Below are positions 8,538 to 17,685 of a stretch of 64,000 nt of DNA, piece by piece. The notes beneath the pieces were generated by a model. It saw only the letters and a program-made list of their open reading frames with translations, did no database searches and was not told the origin of the DNA. Each line of letters starts with the position of its first letter. Position 1 is the first letter of the stretch. The translations under genes were made by a program, and so were the position numbers. This DNA comes from Chitinivorax sp. B (GTDB taxonomy: Bacteria; Pseudomonadota; Gammaproteobacteria; Burkholderiales; SCOH01), in assembly GCF_005503445.1 (NCBI RefSeq), contig NZ_SCOH01000016.1, positions 44,110-108,109 of the forward strand, written 5' to 3'.

Positions 8538-9911
8538 ATGACTGAAAACTATCCACTAGAAGGTCTGCGGCCCGGTCAGCGTGCTGAAACGATGCGTCGT
8601 CTGACGGTCAACGATATAGAGTTGTTTGCGCTGATGGGGGGCGAGATTGATAGCGAGCAGATACGACCTGCAGGCGAAGGGCATGTGGCTGCCCATGCCA
8701 GTGGCTGTGTGGCGTTGGTGCTGTGGTTGATCTGCAACCGCATGCCAGGGGCTGGCAGCGAAGTGATGCGGCACGACCTGCGGTCAGCTGGCATGGTCAT
8801 GGTAGGGGACGAGATCGATTGCGATGCAGAATTGTCAGAAGTCGATGCCGAGACCGGCTTGGCCCTGTTTCGTGTCGGTTGTCGCAATCAACATGGTTCG
8901 ACTTTACTGTATGGCCATGTTTGGGTTCGGGCACCACGTGAGCGAATTGTCAGCGAGCACGAATCGTTGCCGGAAATCACGCTGCATCGCCATGATGGTT
9001 TTGCCCATTTGCTGGAATCCTGCAAGACAAGAGAGGCGGTCAGCTGCGCAATTGTTCACCCTTGCGATCGTGATTCCCTGCTGGGTGCGCTGGAGGCGGC
9101 GCGCCATGGTTTGATTCGGCCGATTCTGGTAGGGCCACAGGCCAAGATTCGAGCCACTGCCGAGGCAGCTGGTGCGAGCCTGGATGGCATTGAGATGCTG
9201 CACACCGAACATAGTCACGCTGCAGCGATGGCCGCTGTCGAGCTGGCGCGCAATGGCCTTGTTGAATCGTTGATGAAAGGTTCGCTACATACCGATGAAT
9301 TGATGGCCGCCGTGGTGCCCAGTGCCACGGGCCTGAGAACCGGCCGACGTATCAGTCATGTGTTTGTACTGGATGTGCCAGCCTACTCGCGGCCACTGCT
9401 GGTGACCGATGCGGCCATCAACATTGCACCGGCTTTTGAAGAGAAGATCGATATCGTGCAAAACGCTATCGATCTGGCACACATTCTGGGTATTCCTGAA
9501 CCCAAGGTCGCAATTTTGTCGGCAACCGAGGTGGTCAATTCGAAAATTCCGTCGACCATGGATGCCGCTCTACTATGCAAAATGGCCGATCGGGGGCAGA
9601 TTACTGGTGGCATACTGGATGGCCCGCTCGCTTTCGACAACGCCATCAGCATTGAAGCAGCCCGTACCAAGCGTATTGTGTCACCCGTGGCTGGCCAAGC
9701 AGATATTCTGGTCGCACCAGATCTGGAGGCCGGGAATATGCTTGCCAAGAATATGGCGTATTTTGCGGGGGCCGATATTGCGGGGGTGGTTGTCGGTGCA
9801 CGGGTACCGATTGTACTGACCAGTCGTGCCGACAGTGTGCGTTCGCGTCTGGCCTCTGCTGCCATCATGGCATTGGTGGCGCATGCCCGTCGCCCAACTG
9901 TTGAGGAATGA
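8538..9911 (+). CDS. pta: MaoC-like domain fused to phosphate acetyltransferase
   Basis: Annotated in databases as bifunctional enoyl-CoA hydratase/phosphate acetyltransferase. Residues 5-135 are a MaoC-like hot-dog domain and residues 150-455 a phosphate acetyl/butyryl transferase that interconverts acetyl-CoA and acetyl phosphate (VLDVPAYSRPLLVTDAAINIAP and ILDGPLAFDNAIS are typical). In the hot-dog part the usual Asp...His hydratase motif is not seen: the aligned stretch reads GGEIDSEQIRP, and the following HG becomes HASG. Hydratase activity is therefore doubtful. The ATG at 8538 is preceded by AAAAGG; an ATG at 8523 is in frame but lacks a ribosome site. It is first in an operon with ackA and fabI. 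Confidence 0.88.
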   Translation: MTENYPLEGLRPGQRAETMRRLTVNDIELFALMGGEIDSEQIRPAGEGHVAAHASGCVALVLWLICNRMPGAGSEVMRHDLRSAGMVMVGDEIDCDAELSEVDAETGLALFRVGCRNQHGSTLLYGHVWVRAPRERIVSEHESLPEITLHRHDGFAHLLESCKTREAVSCAIVHPCDRDSLLGALEAARHGLIRPILVGPQAKIRATAEAAGASLDGIEMLHTEHSHAAAMAAVELARNGLVESLMKGSLHTDELMAAVVPSATGLRTGRRISHVFVLDVPAYSRPLLVTDAAINIAPAFEEKIDIVQNAIDLAHILGIPEPKVAILSATEVVNSKIPSTMDAALLCKMADRGQITGGILDGPLAFDNAISIEAARTKRIVSPVAGQADILVAPDLEAGNMLAKNMAYFAGADIAGVVVGARVPIVLTSRADSVRSRLASAAIMALVAHARRPTVEE

Positions 9912-9914
9912 GCC

Positions 9915-11102
9915 ATGGATGGCTTGTTGGTGGTCAATGCTGGTTCATCCAGCCTGAAATTTGCTATCTACACGGTTGACGATACATTACCAGACCCGCT
10001 CTGGCGCGGTATTCTGGACGGCCTACCCAAAAAGCCCCATGCACGGGTAGTGGATCAGCACGGGAATGAATTGATCAATCAACAGGTAGCCTTGCCAGCC
10101 GGAGATCCGGCGCTGGCCCCCAGCCGCTGGTTGCTCGCCTGGTTGTCGACATTGAATGAAATCGAACTGAAGGCGGTTGGCCATCGGGTGGTGCATGGCG
10201 GTACGGAATTCATTTCGCCGGTGCGTATCGATGGTGAAGTCATGATCCGCCTGCAAGCGCTGATCCCACTGGCCCCCTTACATCAGCCTGGCAATCTGAT
10301 TCCGATTCAGGCCATCACCAATCATTACCCGACACTACCGCAAATTGCCTGCTTCGATACCGCCTTTCACCGTAGCCAGCCGGCGTTGGCCCAACTTTAT
10401 GCCTTGCCAGACCATATCACCCGTCAGGGCGTAAGAGCTTATGGTTTTCATGGCCTGTCTTATGATTACATCACCAGCCGGCTACAGGATATTGCTCCGC
10501 AGCATGCACAAGGCAAGCTGGTGGTGGCACATCTGGGCAATGGTGCCAGCATGTGTGCCATTGAGGGGGGTAAAAGTGTGGCCAGCAGTATGGGTTTCAC
10601 TGCGCTGGATGGCCTGATGATGGGCACCCGCTGCGGAAATCTCGATCCCGGGGTGTTGCTGTATCTGATGGCGCAGGGGATGGATCACACTGCACTGGAA
10701 CACCTACTGTATCGTGAATCCGGCCTATTGGGGGTGTCCGGTCTGTCGTCGGATATGCGAGATCTGCTGGCGAGTGATGTGGAGTCAGCCAAACGGGCTG
10801 TTGCCATGTTCTGCTATCGTGCTGGTCGGCAACTTGGGTCGCTCGCCGCAGCACTACAAGGGCTGGATACCTTGATCTTCACGGGGGGGATCGGTGAACA
10901 TGCCGCACCGATTCGAGCACAGATTGCCATGCGTGCGGCTTGGCTGGGCGTAGCGATCGACCCGGACCTGAACAATGCCCATGCGCCAATCATTTCTCCA
11001 CCGGGCAGTAAAGTAATGGTACGGGTGATGGCGACTGATGAAGAAGCAGTGATTGCCGAACATGTTCGATCCTGGTTGCTGCTGGATTCCACCGAACATT
11101 GA
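9915..11102 (+). CDS. ackA: Acetate kinase
   Basis: Converts acetyl phosphate and ADP to acetate and ATP, or the reverse. The 395-residue length is standard for AckA. The N-terminal signature VVNAGSSSLKFAIY (residues 5-18), the second signature HRVVHGG (about 91-97), the conserved HLGNGAS and the phosphate loop FTGGIGEHA (about 322-330) are all present. The ATG lies 3 bases after the pta stop with GAGG upstream, so the pair is co-translated. With pta it forms the acetate overflow or acetate activation route. Nothing is missing. Confidence 0.95.
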   Translation: MDGLLVVNAGSSSLKFAIYTVDDTLPDPLWRGILDGLPKKPHARVVDQHGNELINQQVALPAGDPALAPSRWLLAWLSTLNEIELKAVGHRVVHGGTEFISPVRIDGEVMIRLQALIPLAPLHQPGNLIPIQAITNHYPTLPQIACFDTAFHRSQPALAQLYALPDHITRQGVRAYGFHGLSYDYITSRLQDIAPQHAQGKLVVAHLGNGASMCAIEGGKSVASSMGFTALDGLMMGTRCGNLDPGVLLYLMAQGMDHTALEHLLYRESGLLGVSGLSSDMRDLLASDVESAKRAVAMFCYRAGRQLGSLAAALQGLDTLIFTGGIGEHAAPIRAQIAMRAAWLGVAIDPDLNNAHAPIISPPGSKVMVRVMATDEEAVIAEHVRSWLLLDSTEH

Positions 11103-11117
11103 AAGGACTTGACCGGA

Positions 11118-11894
11118 ATGAATATTCCTTGCCTGACACTGGCAGGTAGCAAGGCCCTGGTTGTTGGCGTTGCCAATGAACACTCCATTGCCTGGGGATG
11201 TGCCCGCGTGTTCCACAAGCTGGGGGCGGAGGTGGCATTGACCTATTTGAACGAGAAGGCCTTACCTCATGTGAAGCCATTGGCTGAACACATCAACGCA
11301 CCATTGCTGTTGCCACTGGATGTAAGCATTCCAGGTCAACTGGAAGCGGTATTCAATGAGGTTCGTCAATATTGGGGCCGTTTGGATATGGTGGTGCATT
11401 CAATTGCCTGGGCTCCCCTTGCGGATTTGCATGGCCGATTGACCGACAGCTCGGTTGATGGATTTTTACGGGCGATGGATGTGTCCTGCCACTCGTTCAT
11501 ACGTATGGCCAAGCTGGCCGAGCCACTGATGCCAGATGGCGGTACCCTACTGGCGATGAGTTACTTGGGGGCCAACAAGGTGGTGCAGAATTACCAACTG
11601 ATGGGGCCGGTGAAGGCAGCATTGGAGGCATCGGTACGTTATCTGGCCTATGAACTGGGGCCGATGGGAATCCGTGTGCACGCGCTGTCACCAGGTCCGA
11701 TCCGCACACGTGCCGCCAGTGGGCTGCAGGATTTCGATGAACTATTGTACGACGCCATGCAGCGCTCACCAGAACAGGATCTGGTCGATATCGATGATGT
11801 TGGCCATGCCGCTGCCTACTTATGCACACCAGCAGCCCGATTGATCACTGGATCGGTCCAGTATATTGATGCCGGGCACCACATCATGGCTTGA
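11118..11894 (+). CDS. fabI: Enoyl-ACP reductase FabI
   Basis: Short-chain dehydrogenase-type enoyl-ACP reductase (NAD(P)H) that completes each fatty-acid elongation cycle. FabI-specific features are VVGVANEHSIAWG at the N-terminus, HSIAWAP, the Y-x6-K active site (YQLMGPVK) and SPGPIRTRAASG. The ATG at 11118 is preferred over the in-frame TTG at 11109, with AAAGGA upstream. It follows ackA by 15 bases, so it belongs to the pta operon and not to the fab cluster at 49.8-56 kb, which lacks any enoyl reductase. It may therefore be the main FabI or a dedicated one tied to acetyl-phosphate metabolism. Confidence 0.93.
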   Translation: MNIPCLTLAGSKALVVGVANEHSIAWGCARVFHKLGAEVALTYLNEKALPHVKPLAEHINAPLLLPLDVSIPGQLEAVFNEVRQYWGRLDMVVHSIAWAPLADLHGRLTDSSVDGFLRAMDVSCHSFIRMAKLAEPLMPDGGTLLAMSYLGANKVVQNYQLMGPVKAALEASVRYLAYELGPMGIRVHALSPGPIRTRAASGLQDFDELLYDAMQRSPEQDLVDIDDVGHAAAYLCTPAARLITGSVQYIDAGHHIMA

Positions 11895-11963
11895 TGGTCA
11901 CGCTGGGTGTGGCCTATCGCGATGCCCGGCAGGTTTGATCACATCATTGACATCACTGTGTCA

Positions 11964-11980
11964 TCCACATTGCTTGTGGA
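11964..11980. repeat. Palindrome copy 1 (TCCACA-N5-TGTGGA)
   Basis: Arms TCCACA and TGTGGA around TTGCT, 70 bases after fabI. It is one of four copies with identical arms and identical 5-base spacing between 11964 and 13078. The right arm read in reverse gives TTTTCCACA, which fits a DnaA-box consensus. Confidence 0.6.
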
Positions 11981-12192
11981 AAAAGGTTTGAATTGTGGTG
12001 GCAAGTTATTATTCTGTAATGTGAATTCCTGTGTGATTAAAAAATAGGCAAAGATGTTGCGATGCCGCAATCTAGTGGACATCGTAATGTGATGCACACC
12101 ATACCGAGCGATATTACCGAGTTGTCTGAAATTTGAGCGATGCTGAAAAGGGTTGCTGCCTCAATGGCTTGGTGCCTGAGTTCATCATTTTG

Positions 12193-12209
12193 TCCACAGT
12201 GATTGTGGA
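12193..12209. repeat. Palindrome copy 2 (TCCACA-N5-TGTGGA)
   Basis: Arms TCCACA and TGTGGA around GTGAT in the same non-coding region. The left flank reads TTGTCCACA, close to a DnaA box. Confidence 0.6.
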
Positions 12210-12306
12210 TGACCCGCCAGTGTGGGCTATGTCCGCACCATCTGGCCTGCTGAGCCGTGACTGATCCTTCGAATAGGGAGCCTGCCTAGGTTCAACTCTG
12301 CATCCA

Positions 12307-12323
12307 TCCACATTCGCTGTGGA
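12307..12323. repeat. Palindrome copy 3 (TCCACA-N5-TGTGGA)
   Basis: Arms TCCACA and TGTGGA around TTCGC. The reverse reading of the right arm gives TTGTCCACA. It lies about 80 bases beyond the 3' end of the GNAT gene. Confidence 0.6.
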
Positions 12324-12405
12324 CAACTATGCGAATTGCCTGGTCAAGTCATTCTGATGAAAGAAAAATTTCAGATTGACTGAAAAATGGGCAGGCAGGG
12401 GTGGT

Positions 12406-12966
12406 TCAATCAGTCAGTAAAAAATCCCGCCGCAGCAGTGACCATTGCAGCATGTCGTGAAACTGACTGCCCCAATAAGCTCCCTCACGAAAGCAGCCTT
12501 CCTCCACAAAGCCCAGTGTTCTGGCAAGTTTGATCGATGGATGGTTCTGTGGATGGATTTGTGCCTCAATACGATTCAGCGACATCTGTTCAAAGCCCCA
12601 GCTCAATATCGCCTGCATTGCTTCACGCATATAGCCTTGGCCCTGATGCTGCATGGCCAGTTCATAACCGACGGAACATTTTCGCCACGGGCGATGCCAG
12701 TTGAACAGCCCGCAACTTCCAATCAGGTTAGTCTCGCCATGTTGTTGGATGCCCCAGCGGGTACCGGGATTGGGAAGGGTGCGCCAACTGGCAAAGGTAT
12801 CGACCAGTTGGTGGGCTGCTTGGACATCGGGCAATGGGTCGCTACCAAACCAGCGCATCAATACTGGGTCGCTATGAATGGCATAGAGAGCAGGGGTATC
12901 GTTGTGCGTAATTTCACGCAGGATAAGGCGCGCAGTGTGTAATTCGGGAAAGGGTGTCATAGTCAT
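12406..12966 (-). CDS. GNAT N-acetyltransferase
   Basis: A 186-residue GNAT enzyme with the usual TARLILREITHNDTPALYAI opening, the acetyl-CoA loop QHQGQGYMREA (about 106-116) and the C-terminal NHPSIKLARTLGFVEEG. It belongs with RimJ/RimL-type enzymes; YWGSQFHDMLQWSLLRRDF at the end is characteristic. The start is uncertain between ATG at 12966 and at 12960 because no ribosome site is obvious. It stands alone between copies of the TCCACA-N5-TGTGGA palindrome, two of which lie beyond its 3' end and one upstream. The substrate is unknown. Confidence 0.8.
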   Translation of the reverse strand: MTMTPFPELHTARLILREITHNDTPALYAIHSDPVLMRWFGSDPLPDVQAAHQLVDTFASWRTLPNPGTRWGIQQHGETNLIGSCGLFNWHRPWRKCSVGYELAMQHQGQGYMREAMQAILSWGFEQMSLNRIEAQIHPQNHPSIKLARTLGFVEEGCFREGAYWGSQFHDMLQWSLLRRDFLLTD

Positions 12967-13058
12967 GAAAACGTGGGAAGGTTTGACAGTGGCTGCCTGG
13001 ATACGTGGTTTTACACGCCAATCAGAATCAGATCATTGCACATCAAACTCACCCGATT

Positions 13059-13081
13059 TCATCCACAGATGCTGTGGATGA
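13059..13081. repeat. Palindrome copy 4, the longest
   Basis: The TCCACA/TGTGGA core (13062-13078, spacer GATGC) is extended on both sides to 9-bp arms, TCATCCACA and TGTGGATGA. It lies between the GNAT start and the PPK2 3' end. Confidence 0.65.
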
Positions 13082-13152
13082 GGGCGTGGAAGGTATTGCC
13101 AAGTATTTGTACGGATAATTAAATTCGGTATTGATTAAATATAAGGCGCCTG

Positions 13153-14037
13153 TCAGGTTTCTGTATCCAACTGTTGGCGAGCAGTGGTCAATGCTTCCCG
13201 CTCTGTCGCGGCAAGTGTCGGGTAACTCAGCTTCATGTCTTTGAGTGCATCGATAATTGCGCCGATCACTACCAGCCGGGTAAACCACTTGTTGTCCGCT
13301 GGCACTACAAACCAGGGAGCTTGAGGGGTGGCTGTGGCGCGGATTGCCTGTTCGTAGGCGTGCATATAGTCGTCCCAGTGTTGGCGTTCGGCGATGTCGG
13401 CTGCAGAAAACTTCCAGTTTTTCTCTGGGTTGTTCAAACGTTCATAGAAGCGGCGTTTCTGCTCATCCTTGGATACATGTAGAAAGAATTTGCGGATCAT
13501 CGTGCCATTACGGCCCAGGTAATCCTCGAAGTGGCGGAGATCGTCACATCGTTCATCCCAGATGCGTCTGGTGACCAATTTGGTTGGCAATTGCTGCTTG
13601 TCCAGCAGCGTTGGGTGAACCCGTACCACCAGGACTTCTTCATAATATGAACGGTTGAAGATGCCGATGCGGCCACGCTCAGGCAAGCGCCGCATGCTGC
13701 GCCACATGAAATCATGGTCCAGCTCTTCTGACGTGGGGGCCTTGAATGAGTGGACTTCGCACCCTTGCGGGTTGATGCCCGACATCACCTGCTTGATGGT
13801 ACTGTCCTTGCCCGCTGCATCCATGGCTTGAAACACCAGCAGCAATGACCATTCATTGTGGGCGTAAAGCTTATCCTGCAATTCGGCCAGTTCGGTGATA
13901 CTTCGCTGTAGCAGGTTCTTGGCCTCTTCACGGAATTCCGATTCCAGACCTGCCGTATCCCCCGGGTTGATCTCGTCCAGCTTGAAGCCTTTACTGTTCT
14001 GAATGCGATAACGTTTGATCAGTTTATCGAGCTTCAT
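13153..14037 (-). CDS. ppk2: Polyphosphate kinase 2 family (polyphosphate:nucleotide phosphotransferase)
   Basis: Transfers phosphate between polyphosphate and nucleoside mono- or diphosphates. The 294-residue single-domain protein has Walker A (AMDAAGKDST, residues 71-80), the conserved GINPQGCEVHSFKAP, and FNRSYYEEVLVVRVHP leading to the lid region. NWKFS and the DDY segment (about 215-235) are also typical. Its shape matches single-domain class I/III members; the class cannot be decided by eye. The start is the ATG at 14037. It follows the patatin gene by 24 bases in the same direction, suggesting an msrB-patatin-ppk2 transcript. Confidence 0.9.
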   Translation of the reverse strand: MKLDKLIKRYRIQNSKGFKLDEINPGDTAGLESEFREEAKNLLQRSITELAELQDKLYAHNEWSLLLVFQAMDAAGKDSTIKQVMSGINPQGCEVHSFKAPTSEELDHDFMWRSMRRLPERGRIGIFNRSYYEEVLVVRVHPTLLDKQQLPTKLVTRRIWDERCDDLRHFEDYLGRNGTMIRKFFLHVSKDEQKRRFYERLNNPEKNWKFSAADIAERQHWDDYMHAYEQAIRATATPQAPWFVVPADNKWFTRLVVIGAIIDALKDMKLSYPTLAATEREALTTARQQLDTET

Positions 14038-14061
14038 GATGATCCTTTGGATTGGGGAGGG

Positions 14062-16242
14062 TCAGTAGGAACCCAAAAACAGGTACACGGCATTGCGACC
14101 CTTTTCACCATGGCCGTATCCTAGGTAGAGCGGGCCCAGAAATGTATCCAGCCCGACATGCAGGCCCAGCGATGATTTCACACCCCGCGTTCCCAGTCCC
14201 AGTGAACTGTCTTCGACACGACCAATTTCGGCCGATGCACCCATATACAACGACTTGGCAAATTTCACTGGAATGCGCCACATGTAGGTAGCCCGGCCAT
14301 AGCTTAGACGTTCGCCACGAAACTCGTCTGGTGCATAGCCGGACAGGTTGGCGAAGCCGCCGAGCGTAAATGCCTCGGTTGGCAACAGGCGTGAACCCAT
14401 CGATGTGCCCCCGCGTGCGGCCAACTGCAATACATGCTGATTGACCGAGATGGCACTTTCCCAGCCGATCTCCAGCCTTTCGTAGCGGGTGTCCGCTCCC
14501 ATGGCGGGAACAGAGCGACGGTAGTTCCAATGGGTTTGCCAACCATCATTGGGGAAGCTGGGGTTGTCGACTTTGTCTAGGGTCAGATCAACATGGACCC
14601 CGGCCAGTCGTGCTTTTTCGCTGCCACTATCCGGTGGGCCGACCGTGACGTGGGCATTGGTTCTGCCGGCATAGGGGCCGATCCGCAATTCACCATAGTC
14701 ATCCAGATTCAGGCCCAGGTCGACACGGACAATGGTGTCACGTTCTGAGAATTCGGCATAGGCATCACCATTTTGATAGATCTTGCTCAGGCGGCGCTCA
14801 GTGCGTAATTCCGGGGCGACGAACCAACGGCTGCCAACTGCCAAGGGTTGATACCATTCGGTGGAGAATCCAAGCCGGCGTCCGATCGAGACCTCGCTCT
14901 TCCATTGCGCTCCCAGTGAATTGACCCATTTCTTGCGATAGGCAGTTGCCAAGGTAAAGCTCGATACGTCGTGGGAAGTGGCGGACAAGCCCAAGCCAAA
15001 GCGCAGGGTATCCAGACCTTCCGATTTTTCTTGTGGGTGGATGCGCAATACCCGGCGATGGCCTTCGCGTTCGATTTGGTAATCGACACTGTCAAAATCG
15101 CCACTGCCATACAGATTGAGTAACTCACGGTGCAGCCTGGGTTGGTCGATTGGCTCGCCTGGCATCTGGTTCACCTTGGCGGCAATTGCTTCGATATTGA
15201 CTTTGCCAGTGGCCGCAATGCGAATCTCGTCAACCTTGCCGATTGGTTCACGGTAGGCAAGCCGGGTGCTGAGATGGCGGATATAGTCGGCTTCGGATAG
15301 TTGCAGGGGCAGAAAGCGTTCTTTTACCAGTTCAGCAGCTTGTTCACCTTTGGGAATGATCTCGGCAACCCGGAAGAAATCTGTCGATGTGATATCACCT
15401 AGCAACGGTGAGATCAGGATGTCGGTGGGTTTCAGGCTGGCCAGCTGTTCCCGCACGTTTTTGTTGATACCCAGGTCGACCATTTGCTGCATGACCCCGA
15501 CGATCGAGCCCAAGTCCTCGCGCTTCAATGCAGGGCTGCCCACATTGACTACGATCACGACATCGGGCTGGCATAGTTGCCGGGCATTGTCGACCGGCAG
15601 GTTGCGTGCCAAGCCGCCGTCCACCAATAGCCGGTCGTTGACCATGACGGGCTCGAAGGCACCAGGCACTGACATGCTAGCCCGCATGGCCAGGGCCAAG
15701 TCTCCTTTGGAGAACTCATACAGTTCGCCACTTTCCAGATCTGTCGCAATGGCACGATAGGGGACCGCCAGTTTATCGAAACTTTCCGGCCCCACACTTT
15801 GGGTCAGTTCACGAATGAACAGTTCGATTTTTTCTGTATTGACTGCCCCACGTGGCAGGCGAATCTCACCATTGTTCACTCCCAGCTCGAATTTGAGCAT
15901 ATAGGTACGATCTTCACGCTTACGACGGTAGTCTTCATCCTGCCGCTTCAACCGGCTATCGAAGAGATCGTCCCACATTGCTTCCTTCATGCGTTTTTCG
16001 ATCTCGTCAATCGGCATGCCGGAGGCGTACATCCCCCCGACCAGGGCACCCGCACTGGTACCAGTGATGCAATCGATGGGGACACGATAACGTTCCAGGG
16101 TTTTGATCACGCCAACGTGGGCAAGGCCGCGTGCACCACCACCACCCAGAACCAGTCCAACCTGCTGACGAGCCATGGCATGGCTGGCCAAGCTGAATAC
16201 AGCAAAAAACAGGGCACTACACACAAAGCGGAACACAGGCAT
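14062..16242 (-). CDS. Patatin-like phospholipase with POTRA and outer-membrane barrel (PlpD-like)
   Basis: A 726-residue protein built like PlpD, the type Vd autotransporter. It has a signal peptide (residues 1-24, ending SHAMA), a patatin lipase domain with oxyanion loop GGGGARG (about 33-39), nucleophile Ser63 in GTSAG and catalytic Asp in VDGGLARNLPVD, then a POTRA-like segment (about 310-390) and a 16-strand-type surface-antigen barrel ending FLGSY. The start is set at 16242 because the signal peptide begins there; the longer frame runs into msrB. The enzyme probably cleaves phospholipids at or beyond the outer membrane. The catalytic dyad is complete. It starts 8 bases after the msrB stop. 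Confidence 0.9.
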   Translation of the reverse strand: MPVFRFVCSALFFAVFSLASHAMARQQVGLVLGGGGARGLAHVGVIKTLERYRVPIDCITGTSAGALVGGMYASGMPIDEIEKRMKEAMWDDLFDSRLKRQDEDYRRKREDRTYMLKFELGVNNGEIRLPRGAVNTEKIELFIRELTQSVGPESFDKLAVPYRAIATDLESGELYEFSKGDLALAMRASMSVPGAFEPVMVNDRLLVDGGLARNLPVDNARQLCQPDVVIVVNVGSPALKREDLGSIVGVMQQMVDLGINKNVREQLASLKPTDILISPLLGDITSTDFFRVAEIIPKGEQAAELVKERFLPLQLSEADYIRHLSTRLAYREPIGKVDEIRIAATGKVNIEAIAAKVNQMPGEPIDQPRLHRELLNLYGSGDFDSVDYQIEREGHRRVLRIHPQEKSEGLDTLRFGLGLSATSHDVSSFTLATAYRKKWVNSLGAQWKSEVSIGRRLGFSTEWYQPLAVGSRWFVAPELRTERRLSKIYQNGDAYAEFSERDTIVRVDLGLNLDDYGELRIGPYAGRTNAHVTVGPPDSGSEKARLAGVHVDLTLDKVDNPSFPNDGWQTHWNYRRSVPAMGADTRYERLEIGWESAISVNQHVLQLAARGGTSMGSRLLPTEAFTLGGFANLSGYAPDEFRGERLSYGRATYMWRIPVKFAKSLYMGASAEIGRVEDSSLGLGTRGVKSSLGLHVGLDTFLGPLYLGYGHGEKGRNAVYLFLGSY

Positions 16243-16250
16243 GCGTGCGC

Positions 16251-16652
16251 TCAGTCGGTTTGTTTGGCGACGGAAAAATCCAGCGCGACAGAATTCACAC
16301 AATAACGGAGACCCGTTGGTGCGGGTCCGTCGGGGAACACATGACCAAGGTGTCCATCGCACTTGGCACAGCGAATTTCCGTGCGGTGCATACCGTGACT
16401 GTGGTCTTCAATCTGACGGATGGCCGCCGGATTCATCGCCGAAAAGAAACTGGGCCAGCCGGATCCCGACTCATATTTGGAATCAGATGAGAACAGTTCG
16501 GCACCGCAACCTGCGCAACGATAGGTACCAAGTTCGTGATGGTGATAGTACTTGCCGCTAAAGGGTGGCTCGGTACCGCATTCTCGCAGAATACGGTATT
16601 GATCCGGGCTGAGCTTGGCTCGCCAGTCCTTGTCATTTGTCGGGTCGCTCAC
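16251..16652 (-). CDS. msrB: Peptide-methionine (R)-S-oxide reductase MsrB
   Basis: Repairs oxidised methionine (R-sulfoxide) in proteins. The 133-residue protein has both zinc CxxC pairs (C46/C49 in CAGC; C95/C98 in CAKC), the GSGWPSFF substrate loop, HVFPDGP, and the catalytic Cys118 in RYCVNS. There is no signal peptide, so it acts in the cytoplasm. It is the first gene of the msrB-patatin-ppk2 set on the minus strand. All key residues are present. Confidence 0.95.
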   Translation of the reverse strand: MSDPTNDKDWRAKLSPDQYRILRECGTEPPFSGKYYHHHELGTYRCAGCGAELFSSDSKYESGSGWPSFFSAMNPAAIRQIEDHSHGMHRTEIRCAKCDGHLGHVFPDGPAPTGLRYCVNSVALDFSVAKQTD

Positions 16653-16838
16653 GCAGGGCTCCGGTATGTTGCTGTCGAACTGCAGCCTGTATGCGGGCTA
16701 CAGCCAAATGGGTGGGTTGCCTTGATTATAAACATGCATTCACTTGACCGATATCAATTCCGAATTCCAGGATATCCTGATTAAGTGTTTGCCATGACAA
16801 TGGGCTTGACTGCAGCTGTCTGCCCCTGCGTACTTGAA

Positions 16839-17578
16839 ATGAAATGTCCGTTTGCATCGTTAGGGCTGATTGCCGCAATGCTGGCATCGCATCACCAATG
16901 CCGAGACCTATCGTGTACTGGCAGGTGACGTGATACCGTTCAGTTACGAGGAGCCGCGACAGCCGCAAGACATTGTTGTCGATATGTTGCGACCCTTGGA
17001 AAAACAGGAAGCAATCCAGCCCCAGATCGAGGTGATGAGTTAGTCGCGTGCCCAGGCATTGGCTTTGCAGGGTGAGCCTGTATGATCATTCCGCTGACTC
17101 GGACGGAACCGCGTGAAGCCCGATATCGCTGGGTGGTGCCGTTGTTTCTTTACCGTTACGTGTTTGCTCCCACAACGGCTAAACCACCGGCTGATCTATC
17201 GAGTGCCTGATCCCTGTTTTTGGTACGTTGAAGGCAAATGCGGTATCACTGCCGTTTGGCGGGTTTGGGGTTGACGCGGGTCGGTTATTCGCAAACGGGG
17301 AAGAAGTCAATACCCGTCGACTGCATGCTGGGTTCATTGATGCTTGGTTGGCAGCGGATTTGTTGATCCTCTTTGTTTATCAATGCGCTGGATTGGATCC
17401 GGTAGAGTTCAAGATCAGCCCATTTGCCGTTGGTGAGGATTGGGTGGTGTCATTGGGCGCATCGTAGGGCCCTCCAGAGCCGGCTGTGCAGAAACTCGGC
17501 CATGCGTTTGAGCGGCTTCGCCGCGCCGGTATTATGGACGAGATTGCCAACTGTTACCGTAGTGGGCTGGCAAACTGA
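16839..17578 (+). pseudogene. Decayed family 3 solute-binding protein
   Basis: Fragments of one periplasmic amino-acid-type binding protein occur in order but in different frames. A signal peptide starts at ATG 16839 (MKCPFASLGLIAAMLAS). From about 16906 another frame reads IPFSYEEPRQPQDIVVDML and RAQALALQGEP, broken by TAG at 17041 and TGA at 17083. From 17085 PLTRTEPREARYRWVVPL follows, ending at TGA 17208. From about 17212 a third frame runs to TAG 17465 and then, in the same frame, to HAFERLRRAGIMDEI and the final TGA at 17576. The pattern RT..RE..Y.WV.PL is diagnostic of the family. At least three frame changes and three internal stops make it non-functional. It is convergent with an intact family member at 17686-18426. 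Confidence 0.75.
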
Positions 17579-17685
17579 GTTGTTCAAGTGATGGTGATCA
17601 GGCTCTATTAAGGTCACGTGTCAGGTACTACGCCGACCGCGGCTGGTAAACTCAAGCCCGCAATTAGGTCTGCCAGCTGGTGTTG

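Larger units (their letters stand above)
11981..12405. other. Non-coding region between fabI and the GNAT gene
   Basis: No credible gene. It carries palindrome copies 2 and 3 and several A-rich tracts (around 12035 and 12360). The minus-strand frame 12114-12326 runs through two palindromes and lacks a ribosome site, so it is not called. Confidence 0.5.

Noticed and set aside
8261..8539. 92-residue minus-strand frame before pta, rich in Ala, Ser, Thr and Lys, loosely phasin-like
   Set aside because: No ribosome site, its start overlaps the pta start on the other strand, and the likeness to phasins is compositional only.
11964..13081. Chromosomal origin suggested by paired DnaA-like boxes
   Set aside because: No dnaA, dnaN, gidA or other origin neighbours are present and boxes are few; kept only as a repeated palindrome.
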